This document shows, one piece after another, positions 1 to 11,363 of a DNA stretch of 64,000 nt. Under the pieces are notes generated by a model. It did no database searches, was not told where the DNA came from, and saw only the letters and a list, made by a program, of their open reading frames with translations. Each line of letters opens with the position of its first letter. Positions within the stretch are counted from its first letter, which is position 1. The translations under genes and the position numbers were made by a program. Source of the DNA: Colwellia sp. (lineage in GTDB: Bacteria; Pseudomonadota; Gammaproteobacteria; Enterobacterales; Alteromonadaceae); contig NZ_JABSPA010000003.1 of assembly GCF_013214175.1 (NCBI RefSeq), forward strand, positions 248,001 to 312,000. The letters are read 5' to 3'.

Positions 1-1
1 T

Positions 2-2677
2 AATAAATATTTAGGCAAAGACTTTATTGTAAAGTCGAGTGTTGGTCATATACGTGATCTTCCGCACAGCAGTACGGGTAAAAAAGTTGCTGCTAAGTCT
101 CCGGCTGAGGTGCGTAAAATGGCGCCTGCAGCAAAAGCCAAATATAAAGCAAAGCGTGACAAGCAAGCGCTTGTCAATCGTATGGGCATTGATCCAGAAA
201 ATAACTGGGCAGCCAATTATCAAATACTGCCAGGTAAAGAAAAAGTTGTTAGTGAACTGCAAAAGCTGGCAGAAAAAGCTGACATTATCTATCTCGCAAC
301 CGATTTGGATCGCGAGGGAGAGGCGATTGCTTGGCATTTAAAAGAGATTATTGGTGGTGACGATGAAAAATTCCGCCGTGTTGTTTTTAATGAAATAACC
401 GAAAGCTCTATTCAACAAGCATTTGCTACCCCAGGTGAATTGAGTATGCCTGGTGTTAATGCTCAGCAAGCGAGACGTTTTCTCGATCGCGTGGTTGGCT
501 TTATGGTCAGCCCACTATTGTGGAAAAAAGTTGCACGTGGTTTATCAGCAGGACGAGTTCAATCTGTTGCAGTAAAATTAGTGGTCGAAAAAGAACGTGA
601 AATTAAAGCGTTTGATCCAAAAGAGTTTTGGGACATCGCTGTTGATACCCATGCAACGACAGGTGAAGTACTAACCCTTGATGTTACCCATGAAAATGGC
701 AAAGCATTTAAACCAACTACTGAAAAAGAAACTAATGCCGCTTTAGCAATACTAAATCCGGCTGATTATGCTGTCAGTAAACGTGAAGATAGACCGTCAA
801 AAAGTACACCGTCGGCACCTTTCATTACTTCGACATTACAGCAAGCAGCCAGTACTAAATTAGGTTATGGCGTAAAACGTACTATGGGCTTAGCCCAACG
901 TTTGTATGAAGCGGGTCATATAACTTATATGCGTACCGATTCAACCAATTTAAGTAAAGATGCGGTAGAAATGTGCCGTAAGTACATTACTGATAGCTTT
1001 GGTGAAAATTACTTACCTGAAAAGCCGAAAACATATGGCTCTAAAGCGGGTGCACAAGAGGCACATGAAGCAATACGCCCATCTAATGTTAAGCTTGAAG
1101 CTGCATTTCTTGAAGGTATTGAGCCTGATGCGAAAAAGCTTTATGAGCTGATTTGGCGCCAGTTTGTTGCCTGTCAAATGACTGCTGCTCGCTATACCGT
1201 AAGTACCTTAACAATTAGCGCTGCTAACTTTGATTTAAAAGCTAAAGGCCGAGTGATGCAGTTTGATGGTTGGACTAAAGTTCATCCACAGCTAAGCAAA
1301 GGTGATGATACCCACTTACCTGATTTAAAGGTTGGTGAAAAATTAACTTTAGATAATATTGAACCAAGCCAGCATTTTACTAAACCACCAGCTCGTTTTG
1401 GTGAAGCATCATTAGTAAAAGAGTTAGAAAAACGTTCCATAGGCAGACCGTCAACCTATGCGTCAATTATTTCAACGATTCAAGATCGTGGTTATGTCCG
1501 ACTAGACAAAAAACGTTTCTACGCTGAAAAAATGGGTGAAATTGTTACTAACAGTTTATCTGGCAGCTTCGAAAAGTTAATGAGCTACGAGTTCACTTCA
1601 AATATGGAACAAGAGCTTGATGAAATAGCAGCCGGTAAGGCTGATTGGAAAGCTGTTTTAGACGAGTTTTATAAAAACTTTACCAAGCAATTATCAAAAG
1701 CTGATCAACCATCTGAAGAGGGTGGTATGCAAAATAATGAGCCAGTCTTAACAGATATTGATTGCCCGACCTGTAATCGTAAAATGGGCATTCGAACTGC
1801 TCAAACTGGTGTGTTTTTAGGTTGCTCTGGCTACGCTTTACCACCAAAAGAACGCTGTACTAAAACCATGAACTTAACCGCTGGTGCAGAAGCTGAAAGT
1901 GTTTTAGCTGAAGATGCTGAAACCGAAGCGCTTATGGCAATGCGTCGTTGTGATAAATGTGGCACCGCGATGGACAGCTACCTTATCGACGAAACACGTA
2001 AGTTACATGTTTGTGGTAATAACCCGGTATGTGATGGCATTGAAGTCGAAAAGGGTGAATTTAAGATTAAAGGTTACGACGGACCAATTTTAGATTGTGA
2101 CCGTTGTGAAGCACCAATGGAGTTGAAATCTGGCCGTTTTGGTAAGTATTTTGATTGTACTAATGAAGAATGTAAAAACACTCGTAAATTGCTTGCTAGT
2201 GGTGAAGCTGCGCCGCCTAAAGAAGACCCGGTACAATTACCTGAGCTTGAATGTGAAAAATCTGACGCTCACTTTGTTCTTCGTGATGGCGCTGCCGGAA
2301 TTTTCTTAGCTGCGCATACTTTTCCTCGCTCAAGAGAAACTAGAGCACCGAAAGTCGCTGAGTTACAACGATTTAGAGACAGGATTTCCGAAAAATTCTA
2401 TTACTTAGCTGATGCACCCGCAGAAGATAATGAAGGGAATTTAGCGGTAGTACGTTACAGTCGTAAAACCAAAGAGCAGTACGTAATGACTGAGATTGCT
2501 ACTGACGAAGGTAAGCCGAAAGCAACTGGCTGGACAGCCAAGTATATTGACGGTAAGTGGGTAGAAGATATACCTAAGAAAAAAGTAGCGAAAAAGAAAG
2601 CCGCTAAAAAGCCGGCAGCGAAAAAAACTGCAAGTAAAGCTAAAGCCGCTAAGAAAGTAGATACAAAATCATCCTAG
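2..2677 (+). CDS. topA: DNA topoisomerase I, 5'-truncated by the window edge
   Basis: Type IA topoisomerase that relaxes negative supercoils by cutting and passing one strand. The frame is already open at base 2, where it encodes the end of the TOPRIM region ([20 protein letters not shown]), so only the first residues are missing; 891 residues are present. The acidic TOPRIM motif [12 protein letters not shown] and the active-site motif ITYMRTDST, with the catalytic Tyr, are visible. The C-terminal third carries zinc-ribbon modules (CPTC, CDKCG, CDRCE). The protein ends in a Lys/Ala-rich tail of about 33 residues resembling a histone H1 tail, which should add non-specific DNA binding. A strong terminator follows at 2701. 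Family assignment is secure. Confidence 0.97.
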   Translation, partial: NKYLGKDFIVKSSVGHIRDLPHSSTGKKVAAKSPAEVRKMAPAAKAKYKAKRDKQALVNRMGIDPENNWAANYQILPGKEKVVSELQKLAEKADIIYLATDLDREGEAIAWHLKEIIGGDDEKFRRVVFNEITESSIQQAFATPGELSMPGVNAQQARRFLDRVVGFMVSPLLWKKVARGLSAGRVQSVAVKLVVEKEREIKAFDPKEFWDIAVDTHATTGEVLTLDVTHENGKAFKPTTEKETNAALAILNPADYAVSKREDRPSKSTPSAPFITSTLQQAASTKLGYGVKRTMGLAQRLYEAGHITYMRTDSTNLSKDAVEMCRKYITDSFGENYLPEKPKTYGSKAGAQEAHEAIRPSNVKLEAAFLEGIEPDAKKLYELIWRQFVACQMTAARYTVSTLTISAANFDLKAKGRVMQFDGWTKVHPQLSKGDDTHLPDLKVGEKLTLDNIEPSQHFTKPPARFGEASLVKELEKRSIGRPSTYASIISTIQDRGYVRLDKKRFYAEKMGEIVTNSLSGSFEKLMSYEFTSNMEQELDEIAAGKADWKAVLDEFYKNFTKQLSKADQPSEEGGMQNNEPVLTDIDCPTCNRKMGIRTAQTGVFLGCSGYALPPKERCTKTMNLTAGAEAESVLAEDAETEALMAMRRCDKCGTAMDSYLIDETRKLHVCGNNPVCDGIEVEKGEFKIKGYDGPILDCDRCEAPMELKSGRFGKYFDCTNEECKNTRKLLASGEAAPPKEDPVQLPELECEKSDAHFVLRDGAAGIFLAAHTFPRSRETRAPKVAELQRFRDRISEKFYYLADAPAEDNEGNLAVVRYSRKTKEQYVMTEIATDEGKPKATGWTAKYIDGKWVEDIPKKKVAKKKAAKKPAAKKTASKAKAAKKVDTKSS

Positions 2678-2700
2678 AGAATTTATTCTAGTTTGAATAC

Positions 2701-2732
2701 AAAAATAGATACCTTTGGGTATCTATTTTTTT
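2701..2732 (+). terminator. Rho-independent terminator of topA
   Basis: A 10-bp stem (ATAGATACC with GGTATCTAT plus flanking A/T pairs) with a TTTG loop is followed by a run of seven T. It lies 24 bp after the topA stop codon. Confidence 0.9.
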
Positions 2733-2790
2733 GTCTAATTTTCGTCTTTTCTATCTAGTATGATATCAACATACAGTCCTAACCTAAGCC

Positions 2791-3159
2791 CTAATCTAAG
2801 TCCTCTAATTCATCTAGAACCTTTCTAGCTTGTGCTAAAGTACAATCAGTTAGTGCCATTAAGGCGGTGACGGTAAGATTATCAAGGCGAATAGCCAGTG
2901 CTAACAGGTTATCATGGTTTAAATGTTGATATTCTCTTTTAAGTAATTTGCCAAGCCATAGCCAACTTTCTTCTTGCTCTTGCTCGATAAGTTTAACTAG
3001 GGCTTGTATTTGACTAAAGTTAGCTTTGAGTTGCCAATTCCTAGAGCGGCCAATACGGTTTAAGTCACAGCCTAATTGCCTTATATGGGCTTTTAAAGCG
3101 TATGCCTTAATCGTTCGACGAACAAAGGCAGGCAAGTTGATGGTAAGGATTACTTCCAC
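2791..3159 (-). CDS. Small conserved hypothetical protein (possibly RRF_GI family)
   Basis: 122 residues, no signal peptide or membrane segment. The N-terminus ITINLPAFVRR and the block RIGRSRNWQL resemble a small gammaproteobacterial family that databases label 'ribosome recycling factor family' (RRF_GI), which is unrelated to true Frr. I recognise this from memory of the pattern only. The C-terminal half is helical and Leu-rich. It is on the strand opposite to topA and converges with it; the next gene upstream on the same strand starts 60 bp before it, after an apparent gap, so the two may be co-transcribed. No function is proposed. Confidence 0.7.
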   Translation of the reverse strand: MEVILTINLPAFVRRTIKAYALKAHIRQLGCDLNRIGRSRNWQLKANFSQIQALVKLIEQEQEESWLWLGKLLKREYQHLNHDNLLALAIRLDNLTVTALMALTDCTLAQARKVLDELEDLD

Positions 3160-3218
3160 GGGGAACGGGTCTTAAATTGTTAAAATAAAGCCAGCAGTAA
3201 GCTGGCTTAGAGAAAAAC

Positions 3219-3989
3219 TTACCACTTTTTCTTCGGTTGGAATAATAAGTCTAATTCATTTTCTTCACTTTTTGCTTTTTTCGCGGCATCTTTAGCATTC
3301 GTATGTTTCAATGCATCAGTAATATCTTCTAATTGTTGCGTTACCTCAGCATGCTTTGCCGCCACATAGTCAGTTTTAACGGTACTGTTTGCTAAACTTT
3401 GTAGAGCCTTCTCAAAGTATTGCCTGGCTGAACCAAGCATCTCTTTACTAAAGGCTTGAGTCCCGCGTTTAACTAAACTTTCAATATTGATTTTTAACTG
3501 CATGGTCGCTAATTTTTGATCTTCTGCGGTAAAGGTTTGCGCATCTAATGCACCTTTGCTTTGTTCTGATTTAAGTACGGCGCGTAATTTTTTAATACAT
3601 TGTAAAATAGCAACAAGTTGTTGTTCGTTATCAGGCAGGACAAAATTATCGTCGACACCGGCTTGATTTTCAGCAAGATCTTCTGAGGCTTTTAAGCGAG
3701 ACTTTAATTCTTGAGCTCTTTTTTTGATACCTTTAACTTCTGGCATAAGTTCTTGCATGTTTTTTGCTGCATTTAAGCTGCGGCGGTTTAATATTTTCAC
3801 AATATTAGGATTACTTGGTAAATTTGCTAAATTAAAAATAAGCTCTTCACTTTCATCTATAATCGCTTTTTGCTTAGCTACCTTAACGCGCTTTTCAGCT
3901 TCTAACTTTTCTTTATGTTGTTGAATAGAGGTCACCACAACAACAATAACGATTAAGGCAATGATTAACCCAACAATAATAGCGATCAT
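3219..3989 (-). CDS. Hypothetical membrane-anchored coiled-coil protein
   Basis: 256 residues. Residues 2-22 form one very hydrophobic Ile/Val helix, then a charged stretch (HKEKLEAEKRVKVAKQK) leads into a mostly helical, Lys/Glu/Ala-rich body that looks coiled-coil, ending in the basic LLFQPKKKW. The likely topology is an N-terminal inner-membrane anchor with a large soluble domain. It may share a transcript with the 122-residue gene downstream, and it is divergent from cysB across about 280 bp. I do not recognise a named domain; similar proteins of unknown function occur in Shewanella and relatives. Confidence 0.75.
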   Translation of the reverse strand: MIAIIVGLIIALIVIVVVVTSIQQHKEKLEAEKRVKVAKQKAIIDESEELIFNLANLPSNPNIVKILNRRSLNAAKNMQELMPEVKGIKKRAQELKSRLKASEDLAENQAGVDDNFVLPDNEQQLVAILQCIKKLRAVLKSEQSKGALDAQTFTAEDQKLATMQLKINIESLVKRGTQAFSKEMLGSARQYFEKALQSLANSTVKTDYVAAKHAEVTQQLEDITDALKHTNAKDAAKKAKSEENELDLLFQPKKKW

Positions 3990-4250
3990 CTAAGATTCTC
4001 TTGAATAAATAAACTACTAGGCAGTCTACAAAAAATGCTTTGCTTAGCATAGGACTAGTTGCACATTTAATGCAAAAAATGGCTGAACAAAGGTATTTAT
4101 AAATACAGTATAACGAAGGAAAAAAAACTTTATCGAATTTAGCTGAAGTGGTAAAGATTATTTACAAAAAGTAAAAAATTATTATGGTATAAATGTTCGA
4201 TTAAGTATATTATTTTGGTATAAGAACGTTAAAAACCTCGTATTTATTAA

Positions 4251-5243
<993 letters not shown>

Positions 5244-5306
5244 AAATGATTTATCACTAGAGCAATAATTACTTATTGCTCTAGTTAGGCGTATTTTGAA
5301 AGCTAA

Positions 5307-5552
5307 CTAGCCATATAATCTAAGAAACTTCGCCTGTAAATCATCTTTATTTTCGATATGTTCAGCATCTGGTTTTACACAATCGATGGGACAGACACTT
5401 ACGCAAGTCGGCTTTTCATAGTGGCCGACACATTCAGTACATTTATCTGCATCTATTTCATAAACTTCAGCGCCAAGGGAAATCGCATCGTTCGGGCATT
5501 CCGGATCGCACATATCACAATTGATACATGAATCTAAAATTTTTAATGCCAT
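5307..5552 (-). CDS. yfhL: YfhL-type 2[4Fe-4S] ferredoxin
   Basis: 81 residues with two cluster motifs: CINCDMCDPECP and the long-loop CTECVGHYEKPTCVSVCP, the spacing typical of the YfhL/Allochromatium-type ferredoxins. Such proteins are low-potential one-electron carriers in the cytoplasm. It lies directly downstream of trhP on the same strand (84 bp gap), so the two may be co-transcribed. TrhP needs iron and prephenate for tRNA hydroxylation, and the YfhL ferredoxin has been linked genetically to TrhP-dependent tRNA hydroxylation in E. coli, which makes the pairing meaningful. A weak Shine-Dalgarno precedes the ATG. Confidence 0.93.
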   Translation of the reverse strand: MALKILDSCINCDMCDPECPNDAISLGAEVYEIDADKCTECVGHYEKPTCVSVCPIDCVKPDAEHIENKDDLQAKFLRLYG

Positions 5553-5635
5553 ATTGCTAATCCTATCCAGTTAATGCCCGGCTATTTATAGCCAGAATAG
5601 TCGCCATTATTATGTTCAAACCTTTATTTTAGCTA

Positions 5636-7027
5636 CTAAGCTTGTTGGTTTTGTGCAAAAGGATGGCGCGTAGTGCCAACTTCTTCTAAATAGCGCATGA
5701 TAATACCAAAAGATAGTTCTAGCTCTGTATCAAGTTCAATGGCTACTTTATGGCCAGAGCCTTTTGCATCACTAATACTTTCACCGTTTTTGCTATTAAT
5801 CATCTTATGTAGGGTAAATGTTTGATTGCCATTAGGGGTCATCAACTCAAGCCTGTCTCCTGTTAGGAATTTATTTTTCACATCAATTTCAACAAGGCCT
5901 GTTTGTTCATTTCGTCCGAGTACCTCACCAACAAATTGCTGAGAATCACTTTTTGAATAGCCGTAATCATAGTTTTGTGTATCACCATGGCGGTGACGTT
6001 GTAAAAAACCTTCGGTATAGCCACGGTGTGCCAGGTGTTCTAACTCAGTATTAAGACTTGGATTAAATGGTTTTTCTGCTACGGCATCATTGATCGCTTT
6101 GCCATATACTTGCGCCGTTCTTGCGCAGTAATAATAAGATTTCGTTCGGCCTTCAATTTTCAATGAGTGCACACCAATCTTTACCAAGCGCTCAACGTGT
6201 TCGACCGCACGTAAATCTTTAGAGTTCATGATGTAGGTACCATGTTCATCTTCAAATGCTGGCATATATTCACCAGGGCGACCTTGCTCTTGTAGTAAAA
6301 TGACATCATCAATAGGCTTTTGTGGGGCAGTGATAATATCTTGCTCGGGTAGATAAATATCAACAGATTTAGGTTTGACAGCAATAATGTCACCCGTTTC
6401 AGTCTCTTTCGCTTCATGAGTGTCATACTTCCAGCGACAAGAGTTAGTACAAGTTCCTTGGTTGGGATCGCGTTTATTAATATAGCCGGAAAGTAAGCAG
6501 CGACCAGAATACGCCATGCACAAAGCGCCATGGACAAAAACTTCTAATTCCATATCAGGGCAATGAAAGCGAATATCTTCAATTTCATCAAGGGATAGCT
6601 CTCTTGATAGTATTACTCGTTCTATACCTTGTTGTTGCCAGAACTTAACCGTGGCCCAATTGACTGCGTTTGCTTGTACTGATAAGTGAATCGGCATGTC
6701 CGGGAAGTTTTCTCTAACCAGCATAATAAGACCAGGATCTGACATGATTAATGCGTCTGGTTGCATGGCAATAATAGGAGTAATATCTTTAAGAAAAGTT
6801 TTTAGCTTACCGTTATGTGGAGCAATATTATTAACTAGGTAGAATTTTTTACCGAGTTGATGGGCTTCATTAATACCTATTTGAATATTCTCTAAAGTAA
6901 ACTCATTATTCCTGACTCGTAAGGAGTAACGTGGTTGACCGGCATAAACGGCATCAGCACCGTAGGCAAAAGCATAGCGCATGTTTTTTAAGCTACCAGC
7001 GGGAGAAAGAAGTTCAGGTTTTATCAT
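5636..7027 (-). CDS. trhP: Peptidase U32 family tRNA hydroxylation protein (TrhP/YegQ)
   Basis: 463 residues from the ATG at 7027 (MIKPELLSPAG, the normal family start); the longer frame up to 7090 would add 21 atypical residues. U32 family hallmarks are present: LLSPAGSLKNMRYAFAYGAD at the N-terminus and the Cys-rich block GRCLLSGYINKRDPNQGTC followed by NSCRW. In E. coli TrhP catalyses prephenate-dependent formation of 5-hydroxyuridine at the tRNA wobble base; the older name is 'putative protease YegQ'. The adjacent YfhL ferredoxin fits an Fe-S dependent role. Length matches the family (about 450). Confidence 0.94.
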   Translation of the reverse strand: MIKPELLSPAGSLKNMRYAFAYGADAVYAGQPRYSLRVRNNEFTLENIQIGINEAHQLGKKFYLVNNIAPHNGKLKTFLKDITPIIAMQPDALIMSDPGLIMLVRENFPDMPIHLSVQANAVNWATVKFWQQQGIERVILSRELSLDEIEDIRFHCPDMELEVFVHGALCMAYSGRCLLSGYINKRDPNQGTCTNSCRWKYDTHEAKETETGDIIAVKPKSVDIYLPEQDIITAPQKPIDDVILLQEQGRPGEYMPAFEDEHGTYIMNSKDLRAVEHVERLVKIGVHSLKIEGRTKSYYYCARTAQVYGKAINDAVAEKPFNPSLNTELEHLAHRGYTEGFLQRHRHGDTQNYDYGYSKSDSQQFVGEVLGRNEQTGLVEIDVKNKFLTGDRLELMTPNGNQTFTLHKMINSKNGESISDAKGSGHKVAIELDTELELSFGIIMRYLEEVGTTRHPFAQNQQA

Positions 7028-7296
7028 AGGGTACTCAAATAGTATTAAATAATAATGACGCAATAAAAATAGGCGGCAAATTATACTCAATAGAGATTAC
7101 CGCTACCATTTGCAATTAAGCTAAGCATGATCTGGATCAACGTTAACCTTGCTTTAAGCAGAGTCGCGTGGGTAACTCGCTTTTTTGTGCTAACAACTGC
7201 CTTTGCTATTCACTTGAAAATCATTAAGAAAAAATATTACTTTTAGAAAAATGTGCTACTTTTAATGTTAAGCACAATAAAAATAAAGGTGGATTT

Positions 7297-8139
7297 ATGG
7301 CAACTGAAAATGCCCTGTATACGATTTTGACTGAGAAGATAAAACAAGACACCCTTGTACTGCCTACATTACCTGAGATAGCATTAAAAGTAAGAAGCGC
7401 TGCCGATGACCCTGAGATTAACTTAAATGATATGAGCGATATTATTGCTCAGGATCCTGCTCTATCTTTAGGTATGCTTAAAGTGGCTAATAACGCGATT
7501 TTAGGACGTAGCGTTAAAGTTGAAACGGTTCCACAAGCAGTGACTCGTATAGGTTTAAGACAAATTAAAAGTATTGCCACGGCAATGGCAATAGAGCAGG
7601 TCTTTGTATCACATAACGATGTGGTAACTATGTATATGAACAAAGCTTGGTTAAAAACTATAGATATTGCTTCGGTGGCAGTAAGCCTTATGGCTCTGTA
7701 TTTAAAGGAGCACAAACACACTTCGCTCTCCTTAGATACGATAACTTTGGCGGCACTCATTCATAATATCGGTGTGTTACCAATTTTAACTGAGGCTGAA
7801 AATCACCCCGATGTTTTTGCTAATCCGACTTTTTTACAGCAAGCTATTATTAAGTTATCAGGACGAGTAGGGGGAGCAATCACGCGCAGTTGGGGATTTT
7901 CTGAAGAGTTTACCTTATTAGCAGAGAGTTGGAGTGACTTAACTATTTTGCCTACTGAGGTGCACTATTTAGATTTCATACGTGCCGGGGCTATTTATCA
8001 TAATGTCTTCAAAAATGAGTCAACTAAAGAGGCGCTTTTAACGAGTTATACCAAGAAAGGAATATTACCTGAAGTAGACTATATGGACAGTGATGAATTT
8101 AAAGAAAAATGTGATGCAGTTAGGGCAATGTTTATCTAG
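7297..8139 (+). CDS. HDOD domain protein
   Basis: 280 residues almost entirely made of an HDOD domain (LPTLPEIALKVRSAADDPE, then NDMSDIIAQDPALSLGMLKVAN and AVTRIGLRQIKSIATAMAIE). HDOD domains are HD-related but usually lack the catalytic metal ligands and serve in signalling. There is no attached EAL, GGDEF or receiver domain. It has a good ribosome site (AAAGGTGGA) eight bases before the ATG and stands alone: trhP diverges upstream and rdgC converges downstream. Specific role unknown. Confidence 0.9.
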   Translation: MATENALYTILTEKIKQDTLVLPTLPEIALKVRSAADDPEINLNDMSDIIAQDPALSLGMLKVANNAILGRSVKVETVPQAVTRIGLRQIKSIATAMAIEQVFVSHNDVVTMYMNKAWLKTIDIASVAVSLMALYLKEHKHTSLSLDTITLAALIHNIGVLPILTEAENHPDVFANPTFLQQAIIKLSGRVGGAITRSWGFSEEFTLLAESWSDLTILPTEVHYLDFIRAGAIYHNVFKNESTKEALLTSYTKKGILPEVDYMDSDEFKEKCDAVRAMFI

Positions 8140-8183
8140 CTAACGTATATTGGCTATAAAAATTAGCATCATTGTGTATAAGA

Positions 8184-8210
8184 AAGAGGGCGATATATTA
8201 TCGCCCTCTT
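8184..8210. terminator. Shared hairpin between HDOD gene and rdgC
   Basis: A perfect 12-bp stem (AAGAGGGCGATA and its complement) with a 3-base loop sits between two convergent genes. The T tract is short on both strands, so it is probably a bidirectional terminator of moderate strength. Confidence 0.75.
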
Positions 8211-8240
8211 ATCTTGTCAAAAAAGTTTAAATAAACTAGG

Positions 8241-9164
8241 TTAATCTTTTTCTAAAGGATCTGTCGTTTTCATAGAAAACTCAGCTAACAGTTCACTAAT
8301 AAATCTATTCAATTCACCAGCCATCAAAGCAAAATCAGCATCAAGTTTAGCAACAATGTCATCGCTATCAATATCGTCATTTTGTTCTTGGATAACATCA
8401 AAGAACTTAAGGCGCTTAATCGCTAAGTCCTCACATAAAATAAATGACAGAGATTCATCCCATTCAAGAGCTATCTTAACAACATATTTATCTGCATCTA
8501 AATGGGTTTGAATCTCTTCGCTAATTAAGTCTTGGTTCTTAACTCTAACAACCGCGCCATCATCACCTAAGGCGTTAAATTCTGCTTCCATTCCTAGAGT
8601 GAACTTACCACCTAGGCTTTTTTTATTTAGCCAATCGGTCATGGTTTCATCGACACAAATATCAGGGTCAAAGCTAGTAACAGGAAGAGTGCCAAGTACT
8701 TTGCGTAATAATGCTAATAAGTCTTCTGCTTTACCACGTGAACTGGAATTGATAACGATAATATTATTTACTGGGCTAATATAGGCATGGGTGTCGGTTA
8801 TACGAGAAAAGGCACGCGGTAGTAATTCAAAAGTTATATCTTCTTTGAATTGTTCGCGCTCTTTTTTAGTGGCTCCACGGCCTTGCTCTTGCTCAAGTAG
8901 ATTAACTTTCTTCTCGACCATATCTTTAATAACGGAAGCAGGAAGCATTTTTTCTTCTTTGCGAGCGCAAATTAAAAAATTACCGTTGGAGCTATGAACA
9001 CTAGTATCGCCATGCTTGCCTAAAGCATTAATCCAACCAAAGTGTGCTACTTCAGTCGAGCCCAATGGAGTAAAAAGATGTTCCGATAAGTGTTTTTCTA
9101 AGTCTTCCTCTGACCATTCAAATGGACGAGTAAAGGCAAAAAAGTATAAGTTTTTAAACCACAT
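8241..9164 (-). CDS. rdgC: Recombination-associated protein RdgC
   Basis: 307 residues, close to the family's usual length (about 303). It starts MWFKNLYFFAFTRPF, diagnostic for RdgC, and contains the conserved region DITFELLPRAFSRI. RdgC is a toroidal, nucleoid-associated dsDNA-binding dimer that restrains RecA by competing for DNA. It is a single gene, with the sensor kinase gene 75 bp upstream on the same strand. Confidence 0.97.
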   Translation of the reverse strand: MWFKNLYFFAFTRPFEWSEEDLEKHLSEHLFTPLGSTEVAHFGWINALGKHGDTSVHSSNGNFLICARKEEKMLPASVIKDMVEKKVNLLEQEQGRGATKKEREQFKEDITFELLPRAFSRITDTHAYISPVNNIIVINSSSRGKAEDLLALLRKVLGTLPVTSFDPDICVDETMTDWLNKKSLGGKFTLGMEAEFNALGDDGAVVRVKNQDLISEEIQTHLDADKYVVKIALEWDESLSFILCEDLAIKRLKFFDVIQEQNDDIDSDDIVAKLDADFALMAGELNRFISELLAEFSMKTTDPLEKD

Positions 9165-9239
9165 AAGTAATTCCTAGGCTGATAAGGGAGTATTTTGGCG
9201 ATTATCATACCTGAATTATGCTCTTTAGACAGCAAGCTT

Positions 9240-10982
9240 TTAACTATACCTCATATCTGGAAAGCTCATGTGATAGCTTAAGCCTTCACTCTCTTTTGAA
9301 TATGCCTCGATAGAGCCATTAAGAGTGTCTTCTATAAGGTTCTTGATAATATGTGTGCCTAAACCAGTTCCACCTTTGCTTGCTTTTGTGGTGTAAAAAG
9401 GATCAAATAACTTCTCAAGCTGCTCCTCATTAACTCCGACACCATTATCACGATAAAGTATCACTAGCCTTTGCTGATCTAGAGCAATATCAATGGTCAT
9501 TTCGCCTCGGTTTATATTTGCGAAAGCATGAGCAATGGAATTGATGATTAAATTTATAATAATTTGCGCGATAGCTCCGGGATGAGTATAAATTTCAATG
9601 TGTGGATCGCAATTGATTTTTACACTATGGTCAGTTTTCTTTAATTTCGGGTGAATTGAACGGATAATTTCATCAAGATATTTAGCGACATTGATTAACC
9701 TTATCTTGTCATTGGTTTGATCGACAGCGACCTGCTTAAAGCTGGCGATTAGTTCCGCAGCTCTTTGTAAATTACTTAATAAAAGCTCAACACTGTGCTG
9801 AGCATTATCAATGAAACTGTCGATAGTGCGCTTAGACAGTTGTTGTGCATTGATGTCTTGCTGTAATTTATGGATGATATCTGAGAGATAGCTGGTCGAG
9901 GTAATACTAATACCAATAGGAGTATTAATTTCATGAGAAATTTCGGCACTCAGTGCGCCAAGTGACGACATCTTTTCGGCTTCCAATAGTCTATCTTGAG
10001 CTTTACTCAATTCAATTATCGAGCTTTTTAAATCTTTATTGGTGGTGATCAACGTACTTTCGGTTTTACGGCGACGATTATTTTCTGCTTCTAACTGATG
10101 TTGCTGAGCCAACATGTCTTTTTGTTGTACTTCCATTCGTAATAAGGTACTGCTTAACGTGGAGGTTTTTCTAGCAACCTCTTGTTCAAGTAATAAGTTT
10201 TGTTCATCTAATTTATCGTTGGCTAAGCTTGTTTCTCGTTGGGATAAGGCCAGCTTGTCTTTGAATTCAATTAACTCATCTATAAGGTTGTTATAAGCAT
10301 CTTCGAGCACATTAAGCTCATTTCTTTCATTATTCATATTATGAAATTTAGATGCTTCAGGATCATGTAGATCGAGTTGCTTCATTTGGTCAGTGAGTTC
10401 TTGTAATGGCTCGGTTAATAGCTTGGTAAAAGCCAATGAGAATAGGAAAATTAGAAAGGCGGTTTTTACAATGGCGTTACCGATGAGAAAGTATATTCCT
10501 ACCTCAATCCGAGCAAATATAACATCATTGCTCGATAACAAAGTAACGGTGCCAACGGTTGTTGTTCTACCTGAAAACTCAAATATTAATGGGAAAGAGT
10601 GTCCAAATAACCCCTCACTGAGTGAACTTATACTTTGATGCTCGTTATACATTTCTTCAGAGGCTTGAGAAGGAAAGGTAAGTACTTCGCCAAGTTGAGT
10701 GATAACATTGTTAGCTTCATCAGTTACGGTAATTCCCTTGATCATAGGAATGGCGATTAAGCCTTCTGATATATCAACAGCTTGTTGAGTATTAAGCTCC
10801 CAAACTGCCCGGGTTAAACTGCCACTAATGGTTTTTTGTAATGTCAGTAGCTCACTATTGATATGACTTTTGGTGTTAAAATATTCAGCAATAATTTGAA
10901 TGCCAGTAACACTAAAGGTCAAAATAAAATAAACAGAGAGTACTTTAGATAGCAGTTTTCTAGATATGCTGGTTATTTTCAT
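9240..10982 (-). CDS. Orphan membrane sensor histidine kinase
   Basis: 580 residues. Transmembrane helix about 12-32, a periplasmic sensor region about 33-158, a second helix about 160-188, a HAMP-like linker, a long coiled coil (about 220-340), then the kinase core: H-box with His350 (SAEISHEINTPIG), N-box around Asn477/Asn481, G1 box DNGVGV (Asp512) and the GGTGLGTHI glycine loop. The H-box and short HATPase resemble the HisKA 'type 4' kinases that often pair with response regulators encoded elsewhere. No receiver domain or adjacent regulator gene exists, so the input and partner are unknown. It is divergent from the porin gene across 381 bp. Confidence 0.93.
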   Translation of the reverse strand: MKITSISRKLLSKVLSVYFILTFSVTGIQIIAEYFNTKSHINSELLTLQKTISGSLTRAVWELNTQQAVDISEGLIAIPMIKGITVTDEANNVITQLGEVLTFPSQASEEMYNEHQSISSLSEGLFGHSFPLIFEFSGRTTTVGTVTLLSSNDVIFARIEVGIYFLIGNAIVKTAFLIFLFSLAFTKLLTEPLQELTDQMKQLDLHDPEASKFHNMNNERNELNVLEDAYNNLIDELIEFKDKLALSQRETSLANDKLDEQNLLLEQEVARKTSTLSSTLLRMEVQQKDMLAQQHQLEAENNRRRKTESTLITTNKDLKSSIIELSKAQDRLLEAEKMSSLGALSAEISHEINTPIGISITSTSYLSDIIHKLQQDINAQQLSKRTIDSFIDNAQHSVELLLSNLQRAAELIASFKQVAVDQTNDKIRLINVAKYLDEIIRSIHPKLKKTDHSVKINCDPHIEIYTHPGAIAQIIINLIINSIAHAFANINRGEMTIDIALDQQRLVILYRDNGVGVNEEQLEKLFDPFYTTKASKGGTGLGTHIIKNLIEDTLNGSIEAYSKESEGLSYHMSFPDMRYS

Positions 10983-11363
10983 ATCAGTTATCTTTTAGGT
11001 GATTTTAGGCGCTTATTGTTAATTCTAGTTAATCCATTTTAAAAGTGCGCGAAATTAAAATACATAGTCTAAAATTATGTTAATTAATTCAATTGAAACA
11101 TTATTTTATCTAAATAGATACTAAGACATATATGGATATTATTTATGAATATAATTTTATGACCGTAACAAAAGCGTAATAAAGATCTTGTAGAGTGTTC
11201 AACTATAAATTAGTCAACTTACTTACAGTTTATTATTTAGGGATGTTTATGAAACATATTATCGTTTTTTACCGAAAGTTAAATATTTCATTACAACAAA
11301 CTGAAGATAAAACCGCCAAATTATAATAATTGAACAATCATTAATTACTCAAGGTTTAACAAA
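10983..11363. other. Intergenic region between sensor kinase and porin genes
   Basis: AT-rich divergent promoter region. It holds the weak PhoB-type box at 11163-11180. A 25-codon ORF (11249-11326) preceded by AGGG lies in it; a leader peptide is possible but cannot be supported. Confidence 0.5.
11163..11180 (+). promoter_or_regulatory. Possible PhoB box upstream of the porin gene
   Basis: Two heptamers, CCGTAAC (11163-11169) and GCGTAAT (11174-11180), are exactly 11 bases apart, the PhoB half-site period. Each departs from CTGTCAT at several positions. Position about 185 bp before the porin ATG, and linkage to phoBR, support the call; the sequence alone is weak. Confidence 0.45.

Noticed and set aside
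11249..11326. 25-codon ORF upstream of the porin gene
   Set aside because: An AGGG lies near its ATG, but there is no attenuator-like structure or codon pattern to support a leader peptide.
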